Source: Eudorina sp. 2006-703-Eu-15 (lineage: Eukaryota > Chlorophyta > Chlorophyceae > Chlamydomonadales > Volvocaceae). Taken from it: DNA of 64,000 nt. A program made the position numbers and the translations under genes. Below the pieces are notes generated by a model that saw only the letters and a program-made list of their open reading frames with translations, was not told the DNA's origin and ran no database searches. Positions within the stretch are counted from its first letter, which is position 1. Each line of letters opens with the position of its first letter. The stretch spans positions 186,001 through 250,000 of the forward strand of contig BDSI01000147.1 of assembly GCA_003117195.1 (NCBI GenBank), read 5' to 3'. Shown here in pieces: positions 8,111 to 19,118 of this stretch.

Positions 8111-10305
8111 GGCTTTAATGAGTACGCACCACAGGTGTTCGTTAATAGTGGCCTGCGATCTTTGACCGCTCGATCGTTGGGGTCTCTGCTGTACCTCAGG
8201 AGGAGCCGCGCGACGTCTTCAGCAAAGCCGCCCTGGGCCGCGAGGCTTCGGTGGACCTCGGGGTAGGCCGTCGATGCGTGGTGATAGCGCTTTCGCAGGG
8301 TATCAAGGCGTTGCATGCTGAGTGTCCCCACACATTTCCCTCTTGGGTCATAGACGAAGGCCGTTGCGTCGTCGGTCATATTGCCATCAGCTGTGCGCCG
8401 GCCCAGCTGTATCTGGTACCGCCCCGTGGGTTGCGTGTCCGTGTACGGGTTACACGGCGAAGCCTCAAAGGTAGTGTTCGCGCGGATGAGTCGTGCGCGG
8501 TGTGCGTGGTCCAGGGTTGGCTGGTCCCATCGGCCTTGCCTCTGCTGGTTCGTGAGGGCGGTGTCGCGGGGCTTGGTGTACACCAATCGGGGAGCCGCGC
8601 TGCGCAGCTGTTTCTGCTTAAACCTAGCCAGGGCGTCTGGTCCGCTCGGCAGCCTCTCCAGATGTGCCGCGGGGATGTCTGACGGTTCCCACACCGCCCG
8701 TCGGAAGTAACGGTCCATCCGGGTGCCGTAGAGCCCCTTCACCGGCAGGAGCTGTTTCGGCACGTACCCCATGCTTTTGTACGCGTCGACAACTGACATC
8801 GGGATGATTGTGTCGTTCCATCGGACTGTGTAGTACCGTTCATGTGTCACTGCTGATTTGCCCGTCCCGACTTTCTGCTTCTTGGAGGATCTCGCGCTTG
8901 TGGGTGCGACTCGTTTAGTGATTGGGCCCGCGAGGACCTCGGCGATGTCCTCCGCTTCATTGTACAGGTCGTATACTAATTGCTGCTGTCCCGTGGTGTC
9001 CTCGGCTTTGCCCTTTCCAGACTTCCAGGGGATACAGTTTTGGAGGATCTGCTTCCGAGCGACTTGCCACTGTGGCCACCACCACTGGGGGATAAGATGC
9101 TCCTGATGTGGCGTCGGTGCTGGCGACACTATGTACGGTCCGGATGTTCGCGGCTCGTCGCCGAGTTCCACCTCTACAGTAGTCATTACAGCGGCGTCCT
9201 CGGCGCCATCGCTCCGCCGAGCGCGGGGCGCCGCTGGCGTGTCATCAAGCCCTTTGCTGGCGAGGTACGCTAGGACAGGGTTTGGGGATTCTGTGCCCTG
9301 CTCCTCGTCTAGCCTGGGGGCCCTCCTGATACACGGTGTTTCACGGGTTATTGGGTTCGGGGGTGGCCGCGGTCCTTGTGCGACTGGTCCTTGCAGGGTG
9401 CCAAGGCTGGGCACGCATTTGCGTGTGTCCTGCCGCAGCGCGGCCATGACTCGCCGTGTTTCCATGCATGAGGTGCGATGTTCAGGAGTGGGATCGTGCA
9501 GCTGCACTCTGTGGATAGCCGCGTTTTCTGTTCCGACCGCCTTGTTATCACAACGTGTGTTGTTGTTGATGAAGTCTAGTTGCCTTTGTCTAAGTGAGCT
9601 CTTGCGCTTGCACCCAACTCGCTCGGCTTCCGCAGGCATATCCAGTGGTGGTGACGCTTCGGACTCCGGTGTATTTGCCGGCGACGTGGCCTTCTGACGG
9701 GTCCTTGTCGCGGTCGCACTCCACACAACTGGTGCGTTGCGGCTGACGTGCGGGTCAAGGGATGGCGTTATGACCGGTGTCGGGAGGCTCGATTTGTGCC
9801 TTAGGCCGGTGAATGTCGGGTTATCCGGGATCGCACGGAGTTTTCTGTCTTCCAGCGGCATCGCGGATGTCCATTTGCGTGGGTCGTGCATGCACGAGTG
9901 TGGGGCGTCGGGGCATTGGGAGCTTACGGCCAGACTCAGTCTGTTCAGCGCTACCTTGTGCCGGTGCTGCACCTTACCCCGGGGGAAGAGTTTTTGAAGC
10001 TCAGCGGTCGTGATCAGGTGCCGTTTGGTGTTCTTATCTATAAGTGAGTGCATATCAAGACCCAGCTCTGTCAGCGGGAGCAAGAGCCTGTACGGCAGAA
10101 TCTCTTCACGCGATTCCTGCTCGGCATTGACGGCGGTGGCTGCCGCCATAAGTGTGTTCAGGGAGGTGTTGTACGGCCTGCCTTTATCGGTCACCACGAT
10201 GCCGTGGTCGCGGGCGAGCGTGAGTTGCTTCAGAGTCGTGTAGAAGCTGCTTTCGCGCTGAGGCGCCTCAGCGTGTGCATCCTGGTGTCGGCGGCTAACT
10301 GACAC
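8098..10305 (-). CDS. LINE polyprotein, middle spacer region
   Basis: 735 codons between RT and RNase H. No family is recognised. It is rich in Pro, Arg and Thr in its middle (about 9700-9100) and contains a compact segment near 8870-8750 (YYTVRWNDTIIPMSVVDAYK) and a conserved-looking basic C-terminal part. The N-terminal residues (LTLARDHGIVVTDKGRPYNTS) look like the continuation of the RT thumb/linker, joined to the RT ORF by frame changes near 10270 and 10480. The first ATG is therefore unlikely to be a real start. Confidence 0.5.
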   Translation of the reverse strand: MSVSRRHQDAHAEAPQRESSFYTTLKQLTLARDHGIVVTDKGRPYNTSLNTLMAAATAVNAEQESREEILPYRLLLPLTELGLDMHSLIDKNTKRHLITTAELQKLFPRGKVQHRHKVALNRLSLAVSSQCPDAPHSCMHDPRKWTSAMPLEDRKLRAIPDNPTFTGLRHKSSLPTPVITPSLDPHVSRNAPVVWSATATRTRQKATSPANTPESEASPPLDMPAEAERVGCKRKSSLRQRQLDFINNNTRCDNKAVGTENAAIHRVQLHDPTPEHRTSCMETRRVMAALRQDTRKCVPSLGTLQGPVAQGPRPPPNPITRETPCIRRAPRLDEEQGTESPNPVLAYLASKGLDDTPAAPRARRSDGAEDAAVMTTVEVELGDEPRTSGPYIVSPAPTPHQEHLIPQWWWPQWQVARKQILQNCIPWKSGKGKAEDTTGQQQLVYDLYNEAEDIAEVLAGPITKRVAPTSARSSKKQKVGTGKSAVTHERYYTVRWNDTIIPMSVVDAYKSMGYVPKQLLPVKGLYGTRMDRYFRRAVWEPSDIPAAHLERLPSGPDALARFKQKQLRSAAPRLVYTKPRDTALTNQQRQGRWDQPTLDHAHRARLIRANTTFEASPCNPYTDTQPTGRYQIQLGRRTADGNMTDDATAFVYDPRGKCVGTLSMQRLDTLRKRYHHASTAYPEVHRSLAAQGGFAEDVARLLLRYSRDPNDRAVKDRRPLLTNTCGAYSLKPCRT

Positions 10306-10411
10306 TGCAGTTCCAGCATGGCTCTTGTCACAACGCCGAGCCGTCCCTCGTCGTTTAGGGAGAGAATCAGGGCGCGCGTTGCAGTGCGCGCATAGATCGG
10401 GAGCAGGGATC

Positions 10412-11698
10412 CTACCCCCAGTCCGTATTGCTCGGCTGGTAGTAGCACGGCGCGCGTGGGGAAGCTGGAGGGCAGGCCGTGGCGATGCGTGCTATCATCG
10501 CATCCAGGAGTCGTACATCGTTTGGAGTATACGCCATGGTGGGAAAGCTGTATGTCACCACTGTTTGGATACAGCTCTGTATAATCCTTATACACTGATC
10601 TGGCGTCGCCATGGAGCCTTGTAATAAGTCTCCCTTATCCCGTACTGCTTCGCAGACATGAGTCATTTGGGCGCTCCAGTTGAGAGTCATCGTTATAAGC
10701 ACCCCAAGGTACTTGTATGGTTCGGTGGGGGAGATGTACGGCACTGGCCGATCACTGATTTTGACTTTCGCATCCAGAGCCGCTTTGAGCGTGCGTTCGC
10801 ATGTCGGTCCATTCAGACCGCGGTCGGACCATGCCTTGCGGTGCAGGATGCCTGTCACAGCGCATTTCGAGTGATTCACTTGTAGACCCGCCCACTGGGA
10901 GTACAGGCTAATCTTGTCGCACTGTGTCTGCAGGTCCCGCGTGGTGTTGGTCAGCACCGCAAGATCGTCGGCATAAGCAGCCGAGCTGCAGTGATAGCGA
11001 GCGTTCAGGTCGTCGGAGAGGCATCCGTACTGGTGCCCTCGCCCGCCAACATGGAGCCATCGTAGGAGGGGCTCAAGAAAGATTATGAAGAGCACTGGTG
11101 AAAGTGTATCCCCCTGGACCGTGCCTCTTTCGATTTGGATTGGCGCTGTGGTACCATGTTCTGTCCGGATGCTTGTTCGGGCCTGGCTGTAGAGGTTGCG
11201 GACAACACGGATAAGGTCGTCTGGCAGCCCAAGGTCGTACATGATTTGAAGCAGCAGGTCGTGGTTGATCGTGTTGAACGCCGAGGAGAAGTCCACGTAT
11301 AGGACGTACAGGTCATTCCGCGTGAGCCCGGCATCTTCGATTGCGTGGAGCAGGTTCTGAATTTGCCGCTCTGTGTTTCTGTACCGAAGGAAGCCTTCTT
11401 GGGCCTCGCTAAACAGGGCCAGCTCCGGTGCGACGTCTCCGATAGACACCGTGATGAGGCTGGTCCAGAGCTTGTACAGCGTATTTGCTAGGGCGATGGG
11501 TCTCCTGTTCTTGAGGAGGAGCCCATCGCCAGGTTTAGGGAGCAGCACCGTGACAGACTCTGTCCAATCCTTCGGCGTGTGGGATTTGACCCACATAACT
11601 TTCATGAGGTCGTGGATGGTGGCCTGTAGGGCATCGGGCAGCGCCTTGAGGAGTTCGTTGGGAAGGCCGTCGGGTCCCGGCGTTTTGTTTCGGGCTAA
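10412..11698 (-). pseudogene. LINE reverse transcriptase, fused in frame to Ty3-type polyprotein
   Basis: Non-LTR RT motifs appear in order: TPGPDGLPNELL, RPIALANTLYKLW, FSEAQEGFLRYRNT, LYVLYVDFSSAFNTINH, RGTVQGDTLSPVLF, and AYADDLAVL with the catalytic YADD at 10964-10975. These belong to the LINE class, not the Ty3 class. The frame happens to be continuous with the host element's polyprotein across the insertion point (11698/11699), giving one 3301-codon open frame with two unrelated RTs. It stops at 10412. Conserved-looking sequence continues in a second frame (to about 10270) and then a third (from 10305), which points to two frameshifts. Confidence 0.8.
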
Positions 11699-11713
11699 AC
11701 TCCCATCCTCATA
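11699..11713. repeat. LINE target-site duplication (5' side of LINE)
   Basis: Second copy of ACTCCCATCCTCATA (see 5789-5803). It lies inside the Tudor-like coding segment of the Ty3-type polyprotein and marks the LINE 5' truncation point. Confidence 0.88.
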
Positions 11714-14700
11714 CTTCACCAAGAAACGTTTCTCGCCCTCACCCTCGTATGCAACGCGACCCCACATGTTGCGTGGCGCTCCCCGCCTGCCCGTTGAGCG
11801 CTTGCGCACCACATAGCGCCCATCAAGACGCTCCTCCCGCATGGCTTGTGATTGTGCCTTAGCCACTGCCTTGCGCTGCTCCGGCGTCAAAGGCCGACCC
11901 CTCTCCGCACCCATAGCTGCTGCGGCCCCCGTCTTGGTGCAATCAGGGCAGATCCAATCGCCCTCAGGCACACTCGGCAAGCCCACACACTGGTAATGCC
12001 AGCCGGTGTTGCAGCTGTCACAAAGAAGCATGTCGGCCTCCCCGGACGGAACATGGCACACCTCGCAGCAGAGATCCGCCGGTGGCCTGGCCAGCGAAGG
12101 GTCGATGGTGGCGTCAATGTCAGGCAGGTGGCAGGGCGCCAACTGACTCGGGTGCACCGTCATCTCACTCCCACATTTCCCTTGTAACACCATCAACCCC
12201 TGGTCCGTCTCATCCACCACCCGGTAAATCTCCGGGCGCACGCTCGGCTCTAGAGCATGACTCGCTACCCCCCGGACATACACGAAATCACCAGGCATAA
12301 AGCGAAACAGGCGCGGGGCATTGGGCCCCTTCCGGCGCTTGGCATACCAGTGCTTGTCCCGCTGTTGAGCGATCAAAGCGTTACCGGCAGCAATCTTGCG
12401 CGCTTCCCCCGCACGCCTCACCAACTCAGACGCCACGCTCGTCACATTGTCAAAACTCAACGTCGACCCAAACTTCTCCTTCACGGCAGCTGGCACACTT
12501 GGGGGCACGCCGTACAGCAGCTCGTAGGGGGAGTATCCCGTACTCGCTTGAGGGCTCAACCGATACCCCATGACAGTCCAGTACAACGCCTCCTCCCAAT
12601 CTACACTCTGACCCTCGCGTTGGGCCTGCTGAAGAGTCTTGGTCAAGGCCGCCTTTATGGTCTGCACACATCGCTCGGCCAGACCATTCGCCTGGGGGCG
12701 ACGGGGCGAGATTCGTCGGTGGTCGATGTAGCTCCGGTGGAGAAGCCGATCAAATTCTCCCGCGAATTCACCCCCGTTGTCCGTAACCACCTCAGCGCAA
12801 GCTCCAAACCGCGACAAAACATGCTTATGAAACGCACGCGACGTATGCTGCGGCTCCTTCGACGGCAAACCCTCCACCTCGACATGCTTGGAAAAACTCT
12901 CCACCATGATCATGGTGTAACGGTTACCATGCGAAGAGGCCTCGAAAGGACCCGCCAAATCGGCGTGCCAACGGTAGAACAGGCCCATAATCGGAAGTGG
13001 CCGCAAGTCGGCGGACTCCGTAGACAGGCCCACTCGCACCCGATCGCAATCCGGGCAGTGCCGAACCTGCAACGCCACGTCTTCAGCCATGCCGTACCAC
13101 CAGTGCGACAAAGACACCAAATGCAAAGTGCGCTTCACTCCAAAATGCCCCGTGCTGTTATGCCACTTATTGATGATGCCCGCACGCTCCAGCGGCTTGG
13201 GCACGTGACGCCAGGACCCATCGGGCATGTGCCGATGCAGCACCCCTCGTTCCATCCGGTACGCAGAGGCCCGCCGGGTAATACGGCGGATCTCAGCGTC
13301 AGGGAGGTCTTGCCGGATGTGATGCCCATGCCGTATATAATAGATAGTGCTGCCATCAGCCCAGATATCCGGCGCCCGGGGGCTAAGGGTGCCCTCGACC
13401 GCCTGAGTAGTGTACATCAGGGCGTGCACTCGCGGGATCTCGAACTCTTCGAGCTCGTACCCATCTTCCCTAGATATATTCCGCCCCTCTACACCCACAC
13501 GGAAAGGCAGGCACCCAGGTGCCGCACGCTCGTACAGGGCCAAGGAGATGTTGAGCACAAACGTGAGGGCGCGCAGATCAGGGATGATGCTGGTGACCGC
13601 CCACCTCTGCTGCTCAGTCGCCCATGGCAGAGCCGTGGTACCCGCCCTGTACCCTAACGCATTCTCTCGCTCCTCCACAGGAAACCTTGACCCATCACGA
13701 CTATGCTCCCCAATGGTAGTAGACGAGGACTCATGAACTCCCCCCCCAGACGCAACCACAGGGGTAAGGGGTGTCGACGTCTGCGACATGACAGCATCCC
13801 ACGCTGCAGTATACAACAAATTCGACCACACGTACACCGACCTGCTCGGATAGGGCCCAACTGCAGCCGCGTTCAAGGCACACGGGTCACCCAACAAACG
13901 GGACACCGAGGCCGCAAAGGGGGCAGGGGTCAAGGTAGACGACCTAGACTCCATCTGGACAATATAACCCACATTCCCGGTTCCTCGTAACCGCTGCAAA
14001 CAAGCCAAGACCCGCTCAACCTCCTCGACCTTCCTCAGGGACGTCTCGGCATCGTCGCCTGCCTCTGGGCACCGGAGGGTAGCTATCACCAGCCAAGGTC
14101 CCGCCTCCGAGCCCGTCCTTTCGGCCAAGACAGCCTGAGTCAGCTCGCTCACCCGATCTGGCAAAGCAAACACAGATTCACGCCAAGCCCGGAAGGGTAG
14201 GCGCGTCGGAAAAATGCCACTCAACTCAGCGCATTGCTGCGCCGTGGCCGCGCGCACGACAGGATCATCCGCAATATAAAAATAACGGCGAACCGGAACA
14301 CCCACACGCAACGCCACCTCCAGGGCCGCTGCCGGCCCATCAGACAAATCCAGGATCGAAACCCCGGCCTCAAACGCAGAAGGAAAGAACGAACTCGCAA
14401 CAACACACTTCTGCAATTGCCCCAAACCCGTTTCCCTCTCACCAAACATCGGACGAGAGGTATACGTGCGGTAATTCGGCGCATCAGGCAACACAGCCTG
14501 CGAGGCGATCTCGGTGGCCTCCCTCCGGAAAGCTTGATACACGGACACCTCAGACTGATCATCGCTCTCCGGGGCAGCAAGGAAAGGATCGTGGATGTGG
14601 CCGTCGTCGCCTTGCGCCAGCTCCCAGCTGGTAAAGAGCGCGCCGTCCATCACAGCTGACCCCGGCACCCAGGTGCACATGACGGCATGGAGAACCCCGG

Positions 14701-17700
14701 CCGACGCACGTCGCTCGTCACCATTCTGAGGGCTCTGCGCCAGCCAAGACGCCATAGCCTTCGGTCCCTCCTCCTCAGGCCGAACTAGCTCATCAGGTCC
14801 GGGGAGCGGAGACCCATCCAACCTGGCACCCCTGAGGTCCACTGCACTCTCAAGTGGCATGCGCGAAGGCAAGTCAGCTAACTGCTGCCCGCCAGGCAAA
14901 TACGCTATGTCAAAGTCGTATTCCTGCAAACACAACGCCCAACGCAACGACTGCCCAGACAAAGACTTGGTAGTTATGAGCCACCTTAAAGCCTGGTGAT
15001 CGGTGTAAATGGAGAACCGCCTCCCGTGCAAATAGCAACGAAGGGTCTTGCAGGCCCACACCACCGCCAGAAGCTCACCCTTCGTCGGCTCATAATTGCG
15101 CTCGTGCTTATTAAGGGACCGCGATATGCACAGACACAACCGCTCGTTACCCTCTTCGTCCTCCTGCGTAAGAACGGCCCCCAATCCCTGCTTGCTCCAA
15201 TCCGTGTAAAGACGTAGAGGGTGCACAGAATCAATGCGCTTAAGCACCCGATCAGTAGCGAACTCATGCTTCAAGCGTTCAAACGCATCCTGCTGTTCAG
15301 CACCCCACAACCACGCAACCCCTTTCCCCAGGAGGTCGTACAACGGGCGGCATATGCTGGAAAAGGCCGGAATGTAGCGCTGGTACCAGACCATGCTACC
15401 TAGAGCAGCTCGCAGCTCTGAAAGATTGCGTGGCGGCCGCATTTCCAAAATCGCAGCCACCTTCGCCCTCACCATCGAAGTACCCTCCGGCATGACCATA
15501 TGTCCCACAAATTCCACTTCCCGAGCACCGAAGTAGCTCTTATCGGGATGTAGGAAAAGGCCCTCCGAACGCATAGCCACCAACAACTTCTCCACATGCT
15601 CGAGGTGTTCCTCCCAAGTAACCGAGTGAATCATCACGTCATCGACATAAACCTTACAGAAATCCGACAACCCATGCCGTACTACTAACGAATCCATGAC
15701 ACGCTGGAACTTCGCACCAGCATTCATTAACCCGAACGGCATCGACTGAAACATCCACAACTGATTGCGCCACCAAAAAGCAGTCTTCGGCTGATCCTCA
15801 GGATGTACCGGAATCTGGAAGAACCCTGAACGCGCGTCAACCTTAGAGAAGAACTTGCACCCCGCCAGAGACTGCAGATGGTCGTCGATACGATGCAGAC
15901 CATAATAATCGCGCTGGGTATGTGTGTTGAGGCCCCGAAAGTCGATGCAGAACCGGACGTCAGTCCAATTCCCCTCAGTGTCCCGCTTGGCGGGCATTGT
16001 GGGACACGACGCATACTTAGTTTCCCCCTTGCACGGCACAATTATTCCCGCATCCCGCATCTCTTCACACTTCTTATCCCCGCACGCCAACTCTCCTGGG
16101 CTGTAACGCCTAGGTGGACTCACGATGTGGGCGTCAGTCATGAGATTTATACGGAAAGGCCCCTCAGGCCCAGAATAGCCCGTGAGATCCTTCAACGAGT
16201 AAGCAAAACTGCTCTTATTGCGCATCAAAATATCACGCATCTGCAGCCATCCTTCTTCACCAACCTCGGGGTGACCGCCGTAAATCCACCCGTGGTCAGG
16301 ATCCTTCACGTATCGCTTGTCAGGCGGCATGCTACTTTGCCCGTCCGGAAACAGCGACCCAATCGGCGAGACACCAGGTTCCCAACGAATGCCACCAACC
16401 ACGTGGCCAGGCGCAGTGGGTGCACGTTGACCAACAACTCCCCCGACGGCAGAAAAGACAGCGGAGTTTGCGCGCATCGCTTCCCCTGTCGCATTAATGA
16501 TCCCAGGTCCAACACCTGCCGTGAGCATGCCGGCGGCGCAAGCACTGAGGATAAAAAGGATGCCCAAAACTAAAGATGCAACACCACGTTTCCGCCCACG
16601 GCTCCAGAAGGGAGGCCTAGGCGGCGGCTCCTTACGGCGCTTCAAGATCTGTAAGCGACGGTACTGGCGCCGTGACATGCGAGGAGACGGGGATTCCCTC
16701 AAATTCGCAATATCAACTAACAGAGACACGCCACTCCAGGACTGCCGAACGGCCCACAACGGCACCCCCAGCAGATATAGCGCAATGTCTGCGGCCCACA
16801 CCAAAGGGGACGACAACGCCACAACTGGCCCCCAACACCACCACAAAAACAACAGACGCATCACCCACCAAACATCACCCAGCACCGAACCCTCGGCGAC
16901 ACCCACCACATCAACAGGCGGAGCCACCTTCTCACGCGCCACATGGCCCGCCAATGCCGCGATGTATGGGGGCCCCGCATCCATCTTCTCGCTGGGCGCC
17001 TCCGCCGGGTTATCAGGCGGCTCGCAACAACCGGCGTCTGCACTCGCAGATCTCCCCCCCCCAGCGCCGGTTGTTGCCACTACGATGTCCGGCGGCCCGG
17101 TGCCAGCCCCCATGCTGGCGGCCTCAGCAGAGGCGGGGTCTTCCTCCTTGCAAGCCGCCTCCGCAGCGGTATCCGACGGCGCAAGGTCCGCCTCCTTGCA
17201 GTCGGCCTCTGCAGCGGTATCCGGCGGCGCAGGGTCCGCCTCCTTGCAGTGTGCCTCCGCAGCGGTATCCGGCGGCGCAGGGTCCGCCTCCTTGCAGTCC
17301 ACCTCCGCAGCGGTATCCGGCGGCGCCGGGTCCGCCTCCTTGCAGTCCACCTCCGCAGCGGTATCCGGCGGCGCCGGGTCCGCCTCCTTGCAGTCCACCT
17401 CCGCAGCGGTATCCGGCGGCGCCGGGTCCGCCTCCTTGCAGTCCACCTCCGCAGCGGTATCCGGCGGCGCCGGGTCCGCCTCCTTGCAGTCCGCCTCCGC
17501 AGCGGTATCCGGCGGCGCCGGGTCCGCCTTCATTCGGGCCACGTTACGCATTTGGGCACGATGAAGCACCATTTCCCTCGCAATCCTCGCACGGGTATAC
17601 CGCCCCATTAGCCCACCGAGGCACAAGGAACGGCGTAGCTCGTCCGGATGAAACGGACGACCATACAGCTGTGGAGACCATGGAGGCAAGCACGGCTGAA

Positions 17701-19118
17701 TGTCGCGGCCGGGATCGTCGCCGTCCTCCAAATCCACCGATGAAACCGCCGCCGCAGTGTGAACACGCGGGCAGAATACTGACGTGAGGGCCGCCTGACA
17801 GGTAGACGGTCCGAAATCGATGCTGGGCACCGAAATGTCGAGGCTGTCGACGACTTCTGGACGGCCTTCGGGCAGATCAGGCCGGTAGAACAGCCGAGGC
17901 CGCGGGTACGGATCCACGTATGCAGCGACCTGGTTGGAATCGACCTTGCCCCACAAAAAGTCAAACTCGCCGTCGCCGTCGATTACTAACACCAATGACA
18001 TGGGCCGCAGGACCCGTCGCCGCTCAGGGTCATGCGGGCACAAGACCGTGCAGAGGTTAGCGACCTCGCACAGTTTCTCCGAGACGCCCATCGTCGTGGT
18101 GAGTCGAACCTTAGACGTCCGGTAGTTGATGCCATACCGCTGGCAGAACTTTCGGTCAACACAAGAGACGTTGGCCCCCTCGTCCTTCAACGTAGCCCGC
18201 AAAGGAATGTCTCGTCCGTTGTACCACAACCCCATCTGCTGGGGCCCAAGCAGGTAAAGACTGGAGTGGTTCAGGCCGCGGTATAACCGCAACTCTTCCG
18301 GCTCATCTGGCGCGCCGCTACACGAAACCGCCACGACTTTCATGGAGTGCGCAGCCATCCGCATGGCGTGATGCGGGCGAACGACTGGGATTGACGGAGC
18401 CCCCAACGATGGCGACGGCGGGACCCCGGGCGTTGATGGCGGTAGGTTAACCGGCCCCGGCGCTGTGGACGGGTGGGTCGCATCTGTCAAATGCGGCGCA
18501 CCCTCAGTAGACACTTGCGCAGCCGCCGTTGTGCTGCCGGTCGGATCCTTGGGGCTCCCTTTCCCCGCGGTCACGTTCACACAGACAGATATCCCTCCCG
18601 CAGCCATCGTAGTAGCTATCGGGTTGGCCAGCTGCACCGGCACCATGATTACCAAGTGGCTGTCTGTGTTGGGTTCCTGCGTGGAGGCTTCCTTGCTCCC
18701 CTGCCGGCGGGGACGCAGGCCCAGATCGGGAGGCGCTGGCGCATGGAAGGGTTTCGGCCGCGGCTGACCGCCAAGCCAAGCGGCGTGCGTTCCAGCCATG
18801 TCGTATGGGAAAAACAAGTCATCCGGCGACGGAGGCGGTGGCGACGTCGGCGAAGGCTGCGGCAGCGCGGCCTCCGGTAAAGCGCGCAGGGACGGCGGCG
18901 GCAGCGATGAAGGTGGTGGCGGTGCGGCCTCCAGCACAGCACGCGGGGACGGCGGCGGCAGCGATGAAGGTGGTGGCGGTGCGGCCTCCAGCACAGCACG
19001 CGGGGACGGCGGCGGCAGCGATGAAGGTGGCGGCGGTGCGGCCTCCAGCACAGCACGCGGGGACGGCGGCGGCAGCGATGAAGGTGGCGGCGGCGCGGCC
19101 TCCAGCACAGCACGCGGG
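11699..19118 (-). CDS. Ty3-type pol: protease, RT, RNase H, C5-methyltransferase-like, integrase, PHD finger
   Basis: One open frame. In order: protease-like LKDEGANVSCVD (about 18160-18187); a 16-residue repeat ADPAPPDTAAEVDCKE (17137-17530); hydrophobic segments at about 16740-16873 and 16490-16590; RT with YVDD at 15638-15649; RNase H (LYTDWSK, about 15190-15215; LADLPSR, about 14870). A DNMT-like domain follows: ILDLSDGP at 14333-14356, RCPEAG near 14060, and SRSVYVWSNL near 13830. The integrase has HHCC at about 13050-13165 and D, D, E at 12959, 12779 and 12674. A C4HC3 PHD finger lies at 11930-12071, and the first half of a Tudor-like motif ends at 11714. Ty3-like elements integrate cDNA through this integrase; PHD and chromodomain tails usually steer integration to chromatin. 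The reading frame upstream of 19118 is out of register because of minisatellite indels, so the polyprotein start is in gag. Confidence 0.8.
17137..17530 (-). repeat. 48-bp tandem repeat inside pol, about 8 units
   Basis: The unit GCCTCCTTGCAGTCCACCTC... has a 48-bp period and encodes 16 residues (ADPAPPDTAAEVDCKE) on the minus strand. The length is a multiple of 3, so copy number can change without a frameshift. Inner units are nearly identical; the outer ones differ at one or two codons. It sits between the protease-like and hydrophobic segments. Confidence 0.9.

Larger units (their letters stand above)
5804..11698 (-). mobile_element. 5'-truncated LINE nested in the Ty3-type element
   Basis: The insertion is flanked by the 12-15 bp duplication and ends (minus strand) in an (ATT)n tail at about 5803-5821, the marks of target-primed reverse transcription. 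Coding order is reverse transcriptase, long spacer region, RNase H, zinc-knuckle region and a restriction-like endonuclease (RLE)-like region. The 5' end begins within the RT N-terminus (NKTPGPDGLPNELL), so any ORF1 or upstream endonuclease is missing. RNase H together with an RLE recalls the Dualen/RandI group known from Chlamydomonas; this placement is an inference. At least three frame changes break the ORF, so the copy is probably dead. Confidence 0.85.

Noticed and set aside
12257..13657. 466-codon plus-strand open frame
   Set aside because: It lies opposite the integrase region, whose HHCC and DDE residues are clear on the minus strand; nothing recognisable is encoded on the plus strand.
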